Under the pieces are notes generated by a model. That model had not been told where the DNA came from. It was given only the letters and a program-made list of their open reading frames with translations, and searched no databases. Positions 7,554-17,100 of a stretch of 28,893 bases of DNA are shown piece after piece (the first letter of the stretch is position 1; every line of letters starts with the position of its first letter). Origin of the DNA: Promethearchaeota archaeon. Lineage in GTDB: Archaea; Asgardarchaeota; Lokiarchaeia; Sigynarchaeales; SOKP01. Made by a program: the position numbers and the translations under genes. The DNA lies in contig JAEOTW010000204.1 in NCBI GenBank assembly GCA_016839655.1, positions 1 to 28,893 of the forward strand, given 5' to 3'.

Positions 7554-9044
7554 TTAATCCTTTTTCTTTCTCTGCATCGCTTTCCTAAATTTTTCAAGCA
7601 TTTTTCTTGGAGTAACAGTAGGTCTTTCATATTTTTTTAACTTTGATTTAATACCAAAGAGGTATTTTGAAATATCTTTTAACTTTTCTGTGTCGTATCG
7701 CATCATCATTGTAATTGTTTCCATTTGGGGACTACCTCCACCATGTAGACCCGCAACTTGCATTAAGCCTGCAAGATCAGAGACCAATAAAGCTTCTATA
7801 CCCCTAAAACAACGATATATATATTCAGGTTTAACTCTTGGGTTCCTTTGTAAATACTTCATTGCGAGATCTCCTACTTCTTCAGAAAAAAATGAACCTT
7901 CATACGGTAACGTAGCAACTAACCCTCCAGATAAATCAGCTAGAATTTTATATTCCTCATATATATTTTCACCTGCTAATCTTCTCCCTGCATTTGTAAG
8001 AATTTCATCTGGAATCTGTGTACCAGATGGAGATTTTTCTGAATGTTTAGCACTTGATTCTCCTGCTGCAAAAACTAGCTCTGCAATTCCTATTATATGA
8101 GATAATTTATCTTGAACATGAGATGCCTTTTCAATTCCATTATATTCTGCTACTAATGCTGCGGCTGAAGCTAAAATTTCCGATACTGCAGGTTTGCATC
8201 CCGTATACGAGTGACGATGATAATGGGCAAACATAAGGGCTAAAAAGCCAGCGTAAGGAGTTTGTCGAGAATCAGCATGACCATTCATGAAAATTCGTTC
8301 ATTTGGAACGAAAACATCATCAAAAATAATGAAAGTTTCTGCATCTCCCATATTCAAGGTAGGAACATCAGCATATTTACTTTTTCTTAGATAAGCTGGT
8401 CTTGTAAGTAGTTTAACGCCTTCCCAATCCCCAGGTAATGCAAATGCTACTGCATAATCTTTATCTTCGGGACCCATATACCTACATGGGACGACAATAA
8501 ACTCATCAGCATAAGGAGTGTTAGTAATATTAATTTTACATCCTCTGACAATAATTCCATCCTCCCTTGTTTCAATCACTCTTAAGTACTGATCTGGATC
8601 TTCTTGTTGATGCGGCCTTTTTAATCGATCTCCTTTAGCATCTGTTTGAGCACAACTTGCTACAATGTCCCGATCTTGAAAATATTCTAAATATTTTAAA
8701 AATCTTTTATAATGATCAGTGCCAAGAGCTTGATCCATCTCATACGTAATAATGGATAACGCATTCATCGCATCAATTCCCATGCATCGCTGTATACAGC
8801 CCCCTACTCGATGACATAAAAGTCGTGTCATTTTTTGTTTTTTTAATAAGTCTTCTTCACTCTGGTGTATGTGACAAAAACGATTTATCTTTTTTCCAGT
8901 TAAATGTGAAGTTGCAATACATAGATCTTCATACTCTGGATCGTGAGCACGATCAAAGGTTTCTTTGATAATGTTCATTCCGCCTTGGATACGTAGGTCA
9001 TCTCTGCCAACTTTTTCTTCGCCGATATATATGTTCGGTTTCAT
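7554..9044 (-). CDS. abfD: 4-hydroxybutyryl-CoA dehydratase / vinylacetyl-CoA isomerase type enzyme
   Basis: 496 residues from the ATG at 9044, in the 4-hydroxyphenylacetate 3-hydroxylase (HpaB) fold family. Cys83 and Cys87 (CIQRC), His276 and Cys283 (HRHSYTGC) have exactly the spacing of the four [4Fe-4S] ligands of Clostridium AbfD (99, 103, 292, 299), separating it from the flavin-only monooxygenases. The flavin region (NITNTPYADEF, then LNMGDAETFIIFDDVFVPNER) is intact. The known reaction is 4-hydroxybutyryl-CoA to crotonyl-CoA via a flavin semiquinone, with vinylacetyl-CoA isomerisation. The family serves 4-aminobutyrate fermentation and autotrophic hydroxybutyrate cycles; the direction here is unknown. 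The frame stays open for 15 family-like codons upstream without a standard start, so the true N-terminus is probably near 9083-9089. Confidence 0.88.
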   Translation of the reverse strand: MKPNIYIGEEKVGRDDLRIQGGMNIIKETFDRAHDPEYEDLCIATSHLTGKKINRFCHIHQSEEDLLKKQKMTRLLCHRVGGCIQRCMGIDAMNALSIITYEMDQALGTDHYKRFLKYLEYFQDRDIVASCAQTDAKGDRLKRPHQQEDPDQYLRVIETREDGIIVRGCKINITNTPYADEFIVVPCRYMGPEDKDYAVAFALPGDWEGVKLLTRPAYLRKSKYADVPTLNMGDAETFIIFDDVFVPNERIFMNGHADSRQTPYAGFLALMFAHYHRHSYTGCKPAVSEILASAAALVAEYNGIEKASHVQDKLSHIIGIAELVFAAGESSAKHSEKSPSGTQIPDEILTNAGRRLAGENIYEEYKILADLSGGLVATLPYEGSFFSEEVGDLAMKYLQRNPRVKPEYIYRCFRGIEALLVSDLAGLMQVAGLHGGGSPQMETITMMMRYDTEKLKDISKYLFGIKSKLKKYERPTVTPRKMLEKFRKAMQRKKKD

Positions 9045-9216
9045 TTTTTTTAAATCTTCAACATATTGTTCATATGTACGAATAGTAATTCACTCTTTAT
9101 GCTATTTTATTTAATTAGAATTAATACATTATAATAAATCGAAAATGAATTATAAAGTCAATGTTTAAGATAAAAAGGTCTAGATTGTTTTTTTATTTAT
9201 TCTAAATTAGAATAAT

Positions 9217-11262
9217 CTATCCAATCAATTCAGGTACTTTTTTTATAAAAATATCGTTTATTAACGACTCTAAGGAAGGATGATCTTTCAATTCAACCAC
9301 TCGATTAGTATTATAGTATTTATTCATTGTCTCCCAAATTTTATCAGAAGATTTTATAGTATTAACAAATTTGCTTAATTTTTGCTTAGCTAGAAATGTC
9401 TGTCCTTTAAATAAATAACAAACTGAAAAAGGGTTTGCTGATTGCATTAGAATAGTATAATCACCAAATTTCGCCCGATCAAGCCTTTTGGCAAACAGTT
9501 CTCCACTGAAAGAATCAAAGGCACTTAGAAATCCACTTATAAGATCACCTTCAAAATCCCATTCTTTTGTAAATGAATTAGAAAATAATGGAAATCCTCC
9601 TTCTCCAATAATAAGAAGTAGGACAGGGTTTTCGTGAGATGGTTCAAGAGGTTTTACAACACGCTTCCCTTGCATTCGGTCTATAACTCCATCTAAAGAC
9701 GCTAGTTTTATGCGTTCTGACATGGGAATGTTTTCTTTTTCAAGATTTTTCCAGAAATTTAATTGCTCCAGTAAATTGTCATGTTCATTTGAAATTTTTA
9801 TAGACAATAAGTTAAGACCATGGAGTTCAGCAATTTGTTGAGCCTGTGTTAATAATTCTTCTGCATCTTTGATTTTAGCTTGAATTAATGCCAATTTACC
9901 TTGAAGTAATTTATTTTCTGCTAGCCATAGATAAGCATTTTGCTTCTCTGCTATCTTTGAGATGCGTGTAATTAAAGGATATAATTCATCTAAAACTTCT
10001 GGATTATTGGTCATTTCTAATTCTTCTAAGAAAATATCGCTTAAATTAACCAATGCTAAGAAAAATATTTGAGGTGTGGTGATTTTATCTTCAGTAATTT
10101 GTTTGAGTAATAATTCTGCTTCGGTTCGATTGCGTATTCGACCACTACTTTTCAGCACTAATGCTTTTGCTATCGTGTATAATTGATCAAAAAGTTTACT
10201 CTTGGTTTGATTGGTAAATTGTTCTAATTTTACTAGGTTTATTTCTGCTTGTGCTTGAGAGTTATTATCAAGATTGGTGAGAATTAAATAAAAGAGCGAA
10301 GAACTTACACCATAAGGAGAATTGTGTTTTTCAGCAATCTCCATGCTACGCTGTAGATATTTTGAGGCTTTACCAGAATTCCCTTTCATTCTATATGTTG
10401 AACCAATACCCATGGTATTTTCAATGAGATCTTCAACATAATCCTTCTCTTCAGCAAGTTTAGCTGCTCTCCTATAATATTTTAAAGTTCTGTCTAGTTC
10501 ACCTTTTTGTTTATAAATTGCACCTAGAAGATGTAGTATTCGAAGTTTTGAAAAAAGACTGATTTCTTGTATACTATAGCACTTTTTTCCAACCTTTAAA
10601 GCTTGGTCAAAATCCCCTTTACTATAGTAACTAAGACCTAATAAATTAAGGCTTGATGCTATACCAATTTGATTACCCAATTCCTCTTGTATTCTCAAAC
10701 TCTTATTCGCATAATCCAAAGCCTTATTAGGCTCACCATTGAAAATATATATGTCTCCTATTTGATAATAAATAAAAGCAAGATCAAGTGCTTTTTTTTG
10801 GCTTTCATGTAGATCTAACCATTGCAATGCTAAATCGAATGCCTTATTATGTTCAGTTTCGTAATGATAAGCAACTGATTTAATGAGTAAACAATCAGCT
10901 TTTTGTTGTTCATCAGAAATGTCTAATAACAATCGTTCAGCCTCAGCAATATATTGTAAAGCATGATCTGCTTTTCCAAGAAATAACTCATTTGCCTTTA
11001 TGATTAAAGCATCAATAGTTTTTGAGGAGATTCCTAATTTTATGCTTAATTGATATGCAATTTCCCCTATTTCTACTGCTTCTTTATATCTAAGTTGATA
11101 ACGGTATATTCTGCCTTTTAAAAGCAAAATTTCTAATTGTTCTTTTGTATTTTCAATTATTTTTTTTTCTAAAATTGTAATTAATTGAAAAGCCTCATCA
11201 AATTTCGCCTGATATGTTAATTCTCCTACAGTAATTAATTCCTTATTCAGTAAGTTAGACAA
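9217..11262 (-). CDS. TPR protein with C-terminal longin-like domain (cassette copy 1)
   Basis: 681 residues. Residues about 1-535 are consecutive helical pairs of TPR type, clearest in the middle (GDIYIFNGEPNKALDYANKS, GLSYYSKGDFDQALKVGKK, GAIYKQKGELDRTLKYYRR). The last about 138 residues form a separate domain read as beta-beta-alpha-beta-beta-beta-alpha: VLLLIIGEGGFPLFSNSF, helix ISGFLSAFDSFSGELF, strands FGDYTILMQS and FSVCYLFKGQ, then a helix. This order resembles longin/roadblock-type sensors, by inference from pattern only. No signal peptide, so probably cytosolic. The start is TTG at 11262, with GAGGAG about 11 bases upstream. It follows the radical SAM gene by 129 bases and is a paralogue of the protein at 18467-20530, with a nearly identical C-terminal domain. 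Confidence 0.85.
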   Translation of the reverse strand: MSNLLNKELITVGELTYQAKFDEAFQLITILEKKIIENTKEQLEILLLKGRIYRYQLRYKEAVEIGEIAYQLSIKLGISSKTIDALIIKANELFLGKADHALQYIAEAERLLLDISDEQQKADCLLIKSVAYHYETEHNKAFDLALQWLDLHESQKKALDLAFIYYQIGDIYIFNGEPNKALDYANKSLRIQEELGNQIGIASSLNLLGLSYYSKGDFDQALKVGKKCYSIQEISLFSKLRILHLLGAIYKQKGELDRTLKYYRRAAKLAEEKDYVEDLIENTMGIGSTYRMKGNSGKASKYLQRSMEIAEKHNSPYGVSSSLFYLILTNLDNNSQAQAEINLVKLEQFTNQTKSKLFDQLYTIAKALVLKSSGRIRNRTEAELLLKQITEDKITTPQIFFLALVNLSDIFLEELEMTNNPEVLDELYPLITRISKIAEKQNAYLWLAENKLLQGKLALIQAKIKDAEELLTQAQQIAELHGLNLLSIKISNEHDNLLEQLNFWKNLEKENIPMSERIKLASLDGVIDRMQGKRVVKPLEPSHENPVLLLIIGEGGFPLFSNSFTKEWDFEGDLISGFLSAFDSFSGELFAKRLDRAKFGDYTILMQSANPFSVCYLFKGQTFLAKQKLSKFVNTIKSSDKIWETMNKYYNTNRVVELKDHPSLESLINDIFIKKVPELIG

Positions 11263-11338
11263 AAACCTATTTCTCCTCTTTGATTGAATATTCTTAGTAT
11301 TTCAATTACTTATATTTAAGGAATCTCAATGAAAAAGA

Positions 11339-11368
11339 AGAAGAAAATTTTGCTTAAAAGACTTTGTA
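11339..11368 (-). repeat. Conserved noncoding element between radical SAM and TPR genes, copy 1
   Basis: This 30-base intergenic stretch matches 20621-20650 at 29 of 30 positions; the only difference is C versus T at 11353. Both copies sit between the radical SAM stop and the TPR start, roughly 75-105 and 90-120 bases before the TPR start codon. Read on the coding strand it runs ACAAAGTCTTTTAA, then CAAAATTTTCTTCT and a T-rich tail. It could be a U-rich terminator or processing site, a promoter, or a small RNA. Confidence 0.75.
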
Positions 11369-11391
11369 ATAGTTTTTGCATAGTTTGAGAT

Positions 11392-13629
11392 TTAGAACTC
11401 AAGAAGATTGACTGGCCTAAAAATAAAAGTATTAATATTACTAAAAATGTCAACCATTTCAGCTGGTTTATTTGTAAAAAAAAGTTTTTTACACTTACAG
11501 TACTCTTCAGAGGAAAAAGGAAAAGGAAATAAACATTTAATGCAAGTTTTATTTTCCTGACATACACTACAATTTCTATCTGCTATTATTTCTCCTTGTA
11601 ATTGTCTAATTTTTAGGATAATGTCTTGAAATGATAATCCTATTTTTCCTATTGGTTTTGAATACCAACAAATACGTATTGAATTATCATTTCCTATAAT
11701 TGCGGTTTCCAAAGTATGACAATTTGCTTCATTACTTGTCCATCTGCATAGTTGTTGAAATTGAGGTAATGGTTTGCTATCCATTAAGTGATTGAATATG
11801 TCTTTATTTTCAGAAATTTTAATTAGAAATGTGAAAAGTGATTTGGTATCTATTGTACTATAATCTACACCAATTAGATAAGGTATATCTTTACTTCCTT
11901 TTTTATATTCTTCTAAAACTATATGAGTAGGTTTAAATTTAATAGGAAATCCTACCAATTCACCATAGAGATCTGCTCTCTCTGATTTCAAAGTAGATGT
12001 GTTAAAAATTGTCTCTTTATAATATACTTGATAAAAGGAGGTCGGTGAAAATTCATTGTAAAGTTTCAATCTATTTCTCTCATGGAATTTTTGATATTTT
12101 TGCTTATTGGAGTAGATTTGAATTATATGACCATTTATAGCTAGGTTTTCTTGTATCCATTTTATTAAAGATGGTTTTATAATATCAGTATTAAGAATAG
12201 CATTTTTGAAAAAAGGTTTCTTACCTGATTGCTTCGTAGCCATGGAGAGAATTTCAATAATATCATAATCAATTATCTTATTATGTTTTATAGCTGCACA
12301 TTTTGGAGAGAGTTTTATTTTATAGACATCAAATGGGAAAGAATTTTCAGTAAGAATGTAATTTTTTTTTCCCATCGGCATAATTTTATACCCATATTTC
12401 TTATAATTTTGATAGATTGGTGTGCCTTTAAAAATATGAAACTTATTATGAGTATAAAAGTCTATATCTAATTGATTTATTAATTGAATGGTCTTTTGGG
12501 CATCCTGAATCGATTCTCCTGGCATTCCAACCATTATGCTTACAAATACTTTTTTAAATCCTATCTTTTTAGTGTATGATGTTATATCTTTTAGCTTTTT
12601 AAGATAATGATTTTCTTTTTCATAATTATCAGATGGAAATTCACTTGGAGGCCTCACCTTCCCAATTGTGTTCAAAACTCTTGGTACACCACTTTCTAAA
12701 GATAATCCTATTGATACAAAACCTGCTTGTTTCAAGAGATCCAACAATTCTTCGTTCACTTTATCACATCGAGTAGTACAAAACAAAGGTATATTTATAT
12801 TATTCTCAATTATAGCTTCACAGATTTTTTTAGCTCTAGTTGGTAGAATAGTGAAAGTATCATCAACAATCGAAATTGGACCTATAAACTTTTTATATTC
12901 ACTAATAAATAATAATTCCTCTATTACTCGTTCTATGGAATGAAAAAAAATATTTCTTTTACTCATAACAGCACAATTACAAAAAATACAGTTTTGATTA
13001 CAACCTCTTCCCGTAATTATACCTGTTGGAAAGGCTTTGGATACAGGTATTACTTCTGAAAGGTAAGGTGAAGGATACTTGTCTATATAATTATTCTGTG
13101 ATAGATTTGAAAGGAGGATATTGCTTTCAGGATTAATGATAATATGGTTATTTTTCCTAAAAGTAATACCTTTAATTTTGGAAAAATCCACCTGATTCAA
13201 GTTAAAATTAGTATTTTTTAATTTCTTTAACAATTCAAGTACAATCTCCTCACCTTCGTGTCTTATACAAATATCAACACTCCAAACGGTTTCCAAAATT
13301 TCTTTAGATTGCACACTAGGAGTAGGTCCTCCAAACATTATTATGATTTCTGAATTAAAAGCTTTTATTCCGTTACTTAATAATGCACATTGCATAAAAT
13401 TGGTATCATAAACCGTAAATCCAACAATTTGCGGCTTGTATTCCTTTATTTTCCGTACAAACTCTTTAACATTAGAGGAGTCATCGGAGATGAATTGCTC
13501 GACGGTAAAACCATGTTTTTTTAAATAAGCAATTATATACGCGGAACCTAGATGATGTTTAAAATTTGTAAAGTAAATGTCGCCACCAGAAGGGAACACC
13601 ATTAATAAATCAATAGGTTTTGGACACAA
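11392..13629 (-). CDS. Cobalamin-binding radical SAM protein with SPASM-like C-terminus (cassette copy 1)
   Basis: 745 residues. Residues about 5-125 are a B12-binding Rossmann domain (LLMVFPSGGD, YKPQIVGFTVYD, IIIMFGGPTPSV) lacking the DxHxxG histidine, as is common in this class. The radical SAM core follows, with the CxxxCxxC cluster motif at Cys210, Cys214 and Cys217 in GRGCNQNCIFC, and SIGLSLESG further on. Near the C-terminus seven cysteines (637, 654, 687, 690, 696, 699, 711) include CX2CX5CX2C, closely resembling SPASM domains that bind auxiliary Fe-S clusters in peptide-modifying enzymes. Likely chemistry is radical methylation or another modification of an unactivated carbon on a peptide or protein, by family inference. 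The start is TTG at 13629 with SD GGGAG 7 bases upstream. The preceding gene encodes a small candidate substrate. Confidence 0.88.
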   Translation of the reverse strand: MCPKPIDLLMVFPSGGDIYFTNFKHHLGSAYIIAYLKKHGFTVEQFISDDSSNVKEFVRKIKEYKPQIVGFTVYDTNFMQCALLSNGIKAFNSEIIIMFGGPTPSVQSKEILETVWSVDICIRHEGEEIVLELLKKLKNTNFNLNQVDFSKIKGITFRKNNHIIINPESNILLSNLSQNNYIDKYPSPYLSEVIPVSKAFPTGIITGRGCNQNCIFCNCAVMSKRNIFFHSIERVIEELLFISEYKKFIGPISIVDDTFTILPTRAKKICEAIIENNINIPLFCTTRCDKVNEELLDLLKQAGFVSIGLSLESGVPRVLNTIGKVRPPSEFPSDNYEKENHYLKKLKDITSYTKKIGFKKVFVSIMVGMPGESIQDAQKTIQLINQLDIDFYTHNKFHIFKGTPIYQNYKKYGYKIMPMGKKNYILTENSFPFDVYKIKLSPKCAAIKHNKIIDYDIIEILSMATKQSGKKPFFKNAILNTDIIKPSLIKWIQENLAINGHIIQIYSNKQKYQKFHERNRLKLYNEFSPTSFYQVYYKETIFNTSTLKSERADLYGELVGFPIKFKPTHIVLEEYKKGSKDIPYLIGVDYSTIDTKSLFTFLIKISENKDIFNHLMDSKPLPQFQQLCRWTSNEANCHTLETAIIGNDNSIRICWYSKPIGKIGLSFQDIILKIRQLQGEIIADRNCSVCQENKTCIKCLFPFPFSSEEYCKCKKLFFTNKPAEMVDIFSNINTFIFRPVNLLEF

Positions 13630-13690
13630 TTATAATCTCCCTTTCTATAAATAATATTTCGAGTATGTTTTATTAGAAGGAATTAACAAT

Positions 13691-13698
13691 AAAAAAAA
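13691..13698 (-). terminator. U-tract between the small protein and radical SAM genes, copy 1
   Basis: Eight consecutive T on the transcribed strand's sense copy, 34 bases after the small-protein stop, in a T-rich stretch. U-tracts are archaeal termination signals. The other cassette copy has a U9 tract at the equivalent place. Partial termination here would favour the small protein over the enzyme. This is inference from composition in AT-rich DNA. Confidence 0.35.
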
Positions 13699-13731
13699 TA
13701 ATAATAAATAAAAGCAATTTATGAATCAAAT

Positions 13732-13998
13732 CTATTGGTTCATGGTCTCATAATTATGCAGACCATCGACAGAATTTTCTACTTCTTTATCGGTTATTTC
13801 TCCTTTTTCAATTTCATCCGATAGACACTTTTTTAAACGATCTAGGACTTCTGCTCTATCTTTTCCTTTTGCTATTGCATCTTGAATACAACAAACAAAC
13901 TTTTTTCCAATTGTACAACCCCACCGTTCAATGATAAGATCTTTAAGAGATTGATTCATATCAATTCTAAGAAATCTTTTACCTTTACCATCAGTCAT
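13732..13998 (-). CDS. Small cysteine-containing protein heading cassette copy 1 (candidate substrate)
   Basis: 88 residues from the ATG at 13998; a GTG at 14007 would add three. The ATG is preferred because GTGA lies 6-7 bases before it, like the GGTGA sites of other genes here. No known family. A basic N-terminus (GKGKRFLRIDMNQ) leads into a helical body with four cysteines (WGCTIGKKFVCCIQD, then LKKCLSDEI) and an acidic tail. It aligns without gaps to the small protein before the other radical SAM gene over about 47 residues (shared SL, D, I, F/W-G-x-T-x-G, D-x-I, RL), about 11 identities, weak alone but supported by identical position. It could be a RiPP-like precursor, a modified carrier, or a recognition subunit. 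It lies 102 bases before the radical SAM gene. Confidence 0.65.
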   Translation of the reverse strand: MTDGKGKRFLRIDMNQSLKDLIIERWGCTIGKKFVCCIQDAIAKGKDRAEVLDRLKKCLSDEIEKGEITDKEVENSVDGLHNYETMNQ

Positions 13999-14184
13999 TA
14001 TAATCACTTTTTTGAATTTCGCAAATTGTTACTATAATTCTTACTTTACAAAACTATATTAATTTTATTAGTATAAATATTTTATATTTTTTTGTCTGAT
14101 TTTTATAAAAAAATTTGTATTTTTGCTAGTTTCTCGAAAATAATAATAATTAAACAACCTTTACAATTGAAGAAAAACAAGATT

Positions 14185-17100
14185 TTATAAACTCATTAAA
14201 ATCTCATAACCTGTTGAAATTCTTTGGTCGTTCCGCCTTTGGGTTATTCGTATACTTGCGCTCCCTGAGGAAGTTGTTGTTCTAGGTGGTCTTATTCCAA
14301 CTAATATGGGAATAAATGTATTCCCTTCTAAATTAAGTGGCAAAGAAATAGGAGCTACTGAGTGATCAATTGATACCGCTAGCTTACTATTATATGTAGT
14401 TATTTTTACACTTTCGATTGAGGTAAGGAGTTCTTCTTCTCTTCTATCTCTAAAATCATCGCGTAATGCAGGAAACCTAAAATCCCTTACTCCTTTAGTT
14501 AATCTTTTCCAAATCTTCATATACCTTGAGGTAGTATAAAGAAATAATTCATACTCTTGAGGTAATCTAGACCTATCAATAATTACAGAGTGAAGCCCTC
14601 TTTCATTATGTGTTCCAGCTACTACAGCAGTATCAGTACCTCCTATTCTATATTCAATTGTAACATTTCGATGTGCTAAATTATTATTCCCTTTAACAGT
14701 AGTATCTATAGGATCAGGACCGCTATGAGGTGAAACCTCTGCTAAAATGCATGGATACCATTTAACAAGATTACCATCAAGAAATATCCTACTACGTGGA
14801 ACAAGACGCTCCTTCCATCTCATTTTAACTATTGTATCTACATTTGGATGTAAATCTTCGATTTTTACTTCTCCAATAAGATATGTACCGGGCACAGATA
14901 AATTCGGAATTTCCCCAAATTCTTGAGTTGGCTGCCAATCTTCAGGATATTGAAAATCAAGTCCAGGATAATGTGTTATATAAGCTCTAACATAAACTAA
15001 CGACGCACTTGCATCCCCTATGTTTTTCACTCTTAAATAAAGATAGTTGTCTTGACCATAAATTGGATTTTGATGTGATGGATCTGAATTATAGAGCAAG
15101 TTAGGGATTGGATCGTTTGTCTGACGTACCCAAATATCAGGACTATTCGCAAGCCAACCTTGAGAAGGAACAGCCCCAGTATCTGCTATATTATCTCGAA
15201 TAACAACATTTGCTCGCTGATTCAGATTAAATACTTCATTTATTGCATTTTGGACGTTTAAACGCCCATATCCATACCATTGACTAAAATCAGGATTTCC
15301 ATCTGCATTTAGGTCCTCCCATTGTGGAGATGGAGTTTGATCTATTTCTTCAGCACTGTTTCGTAATATATCTCTCAATTCAATCCAAGTTAGATCAGGT
15401 TTCACCGAAAGGAGAAGTGCAGCAGCTCCTGCCACTGTAGGACATGAATGACTTGTTCCTCCAAAATAATAAAGATAATCATTAGGACCAGAAATAACAA
15501 CTGTTCCGTTTGGATATCCCTCTGGATTATATATTCCTGGTGAAATAGTTAATTGATTAGTATTCACAGCTGTAATTTTTTTTGTCTCTATAGGATCATT
15601 ACCAGGGGTATTAAATAAAGCATATTTTCCAACTTGAAATCCTGTTGAGTTTGCTACGTTTATGATTATATTTCCTTGAAATAGAGGTTGGGTAGTTGTT
15701 GTTTCGACAAGTTGGTTAGCAGGCCAATTACCTTGGTCTTGTGCTGAACAAGCGAGTATCGGATCTATTGATCTATCATCGTCTAAATAAGCAGTATGAC
15801 TAGGTGATACAAGATCAACGGTCATACCATATGGACTATAGAAACTGCGAGTGTCGACAACTGGACGTAATCCATCTTTGTTATTATTATGATCTGCGTG
15901 CTTAGAATTGTCGAATGTTTCGGTGGGATTACAATTTATTGATGAACCAATTCCAAGTGTTTTTTCGTCAGCAGAAAAGGGATTATGATTATCAACTAAC
16001 ATATAACCATAATTACCAAGGCTGCAGCATACAAGACAACCTCGACCTCCACGACCATAGGTAGTAAGAAAATCAAAAGCATCACGCAATATCGCATCAG
16101 TCGGTCTTGGAATATCCGGTAGGGGGCCCCAAGAATTAGAAATTATATCTGCCCCCTTATCTAGTTGAGGGGGTAAATTTGGATTTGGTTGATATGGAAA
16201 CCCTGCCATCCAAAGCCACATATGGGCAACATCTAAACTATCGATTGGTGATTCAAACGTACCCCCTATCAAATGGCAGTTTGGAGCAACACCCACAATT
16301 CCTATTGCATTATCCATTCTTGCTGTTGCTGAACCTGCACACATTGTACCATGAAAATCAAAATCGGAAGTCGGTGGATTGGTTCTAAAATCCCAATAAG
16401 CAATCATTTTTTCAGATCCATCACTTAATTGTCCCGTAAGATCAGGATGTGTTGGATCTATACCCTCCACGTCAAGAACCGCAATAGTAATATCTGGATT
16501 TCCACCATTAATTCCTCTATTGTCTAAAGTTTGCCATGCATAATCACATCTAATAAGAATTAAGTGAGAAAGTTCTGGGAATAAAAAATCATTAGGATTA
16601 TATTGATGTTTTTGAAGTTGTTGAATTAAATTTGGTTGGGCATATATTACAAGTTCACTCTTCTCTAATTCTGCAATAGTTCTCAATATTTGATAGTCAG
16701 GAGTCCCTTTTAATGAAAATAATACCCCATTATTAATGAAAAGTATACGATACTTTAGATCGAGATCATATTTTTTAACAAATTCCTTTATTTCATTAAA
16801 TGACACATTTGGTTTAAAACATATAACTAATTCATTAGTGATTCCTTGAGAAAATTTATTGTTCTTATAAATAGGAGCAGCCAATTTTGCAGTTAATTTG
16901 GAAAATTTTTTTTTCATAATTTTTTGTAATTTTTTCCGGGTTAACTTAGCGTCTTCATTTTTACCAATTGATATCTTTATTAAGAGATTATGATGTTTTA
17001 TCTTTTTATTGTCATCGAGAAGAATCTCATATTTCAAATCCTTTTTTTCTAATACTTTAACTACTTCTGATGCATCTTTTGCTCCTTTTACAGACAATAT

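Noticed and set aside
7690..8100. 136-residue plus-strand ORF opposite the dehydratase
   Set aside because: It lies wholly antisense to the well-conserved dehydratase frame, and its composition follows from that gene. No start signal or recognisable domain.
11316..11567. Hydrophobic 83-residue minus-strand ORF that looks like a membrane peptide
   Set aside because: It overlaps the conserved cysteine-rich 3' end of the radical SAM gene in another frame. The hydrophobic look comes from T-rich codons and poly-T runs, and copy 2 has no equivalent.
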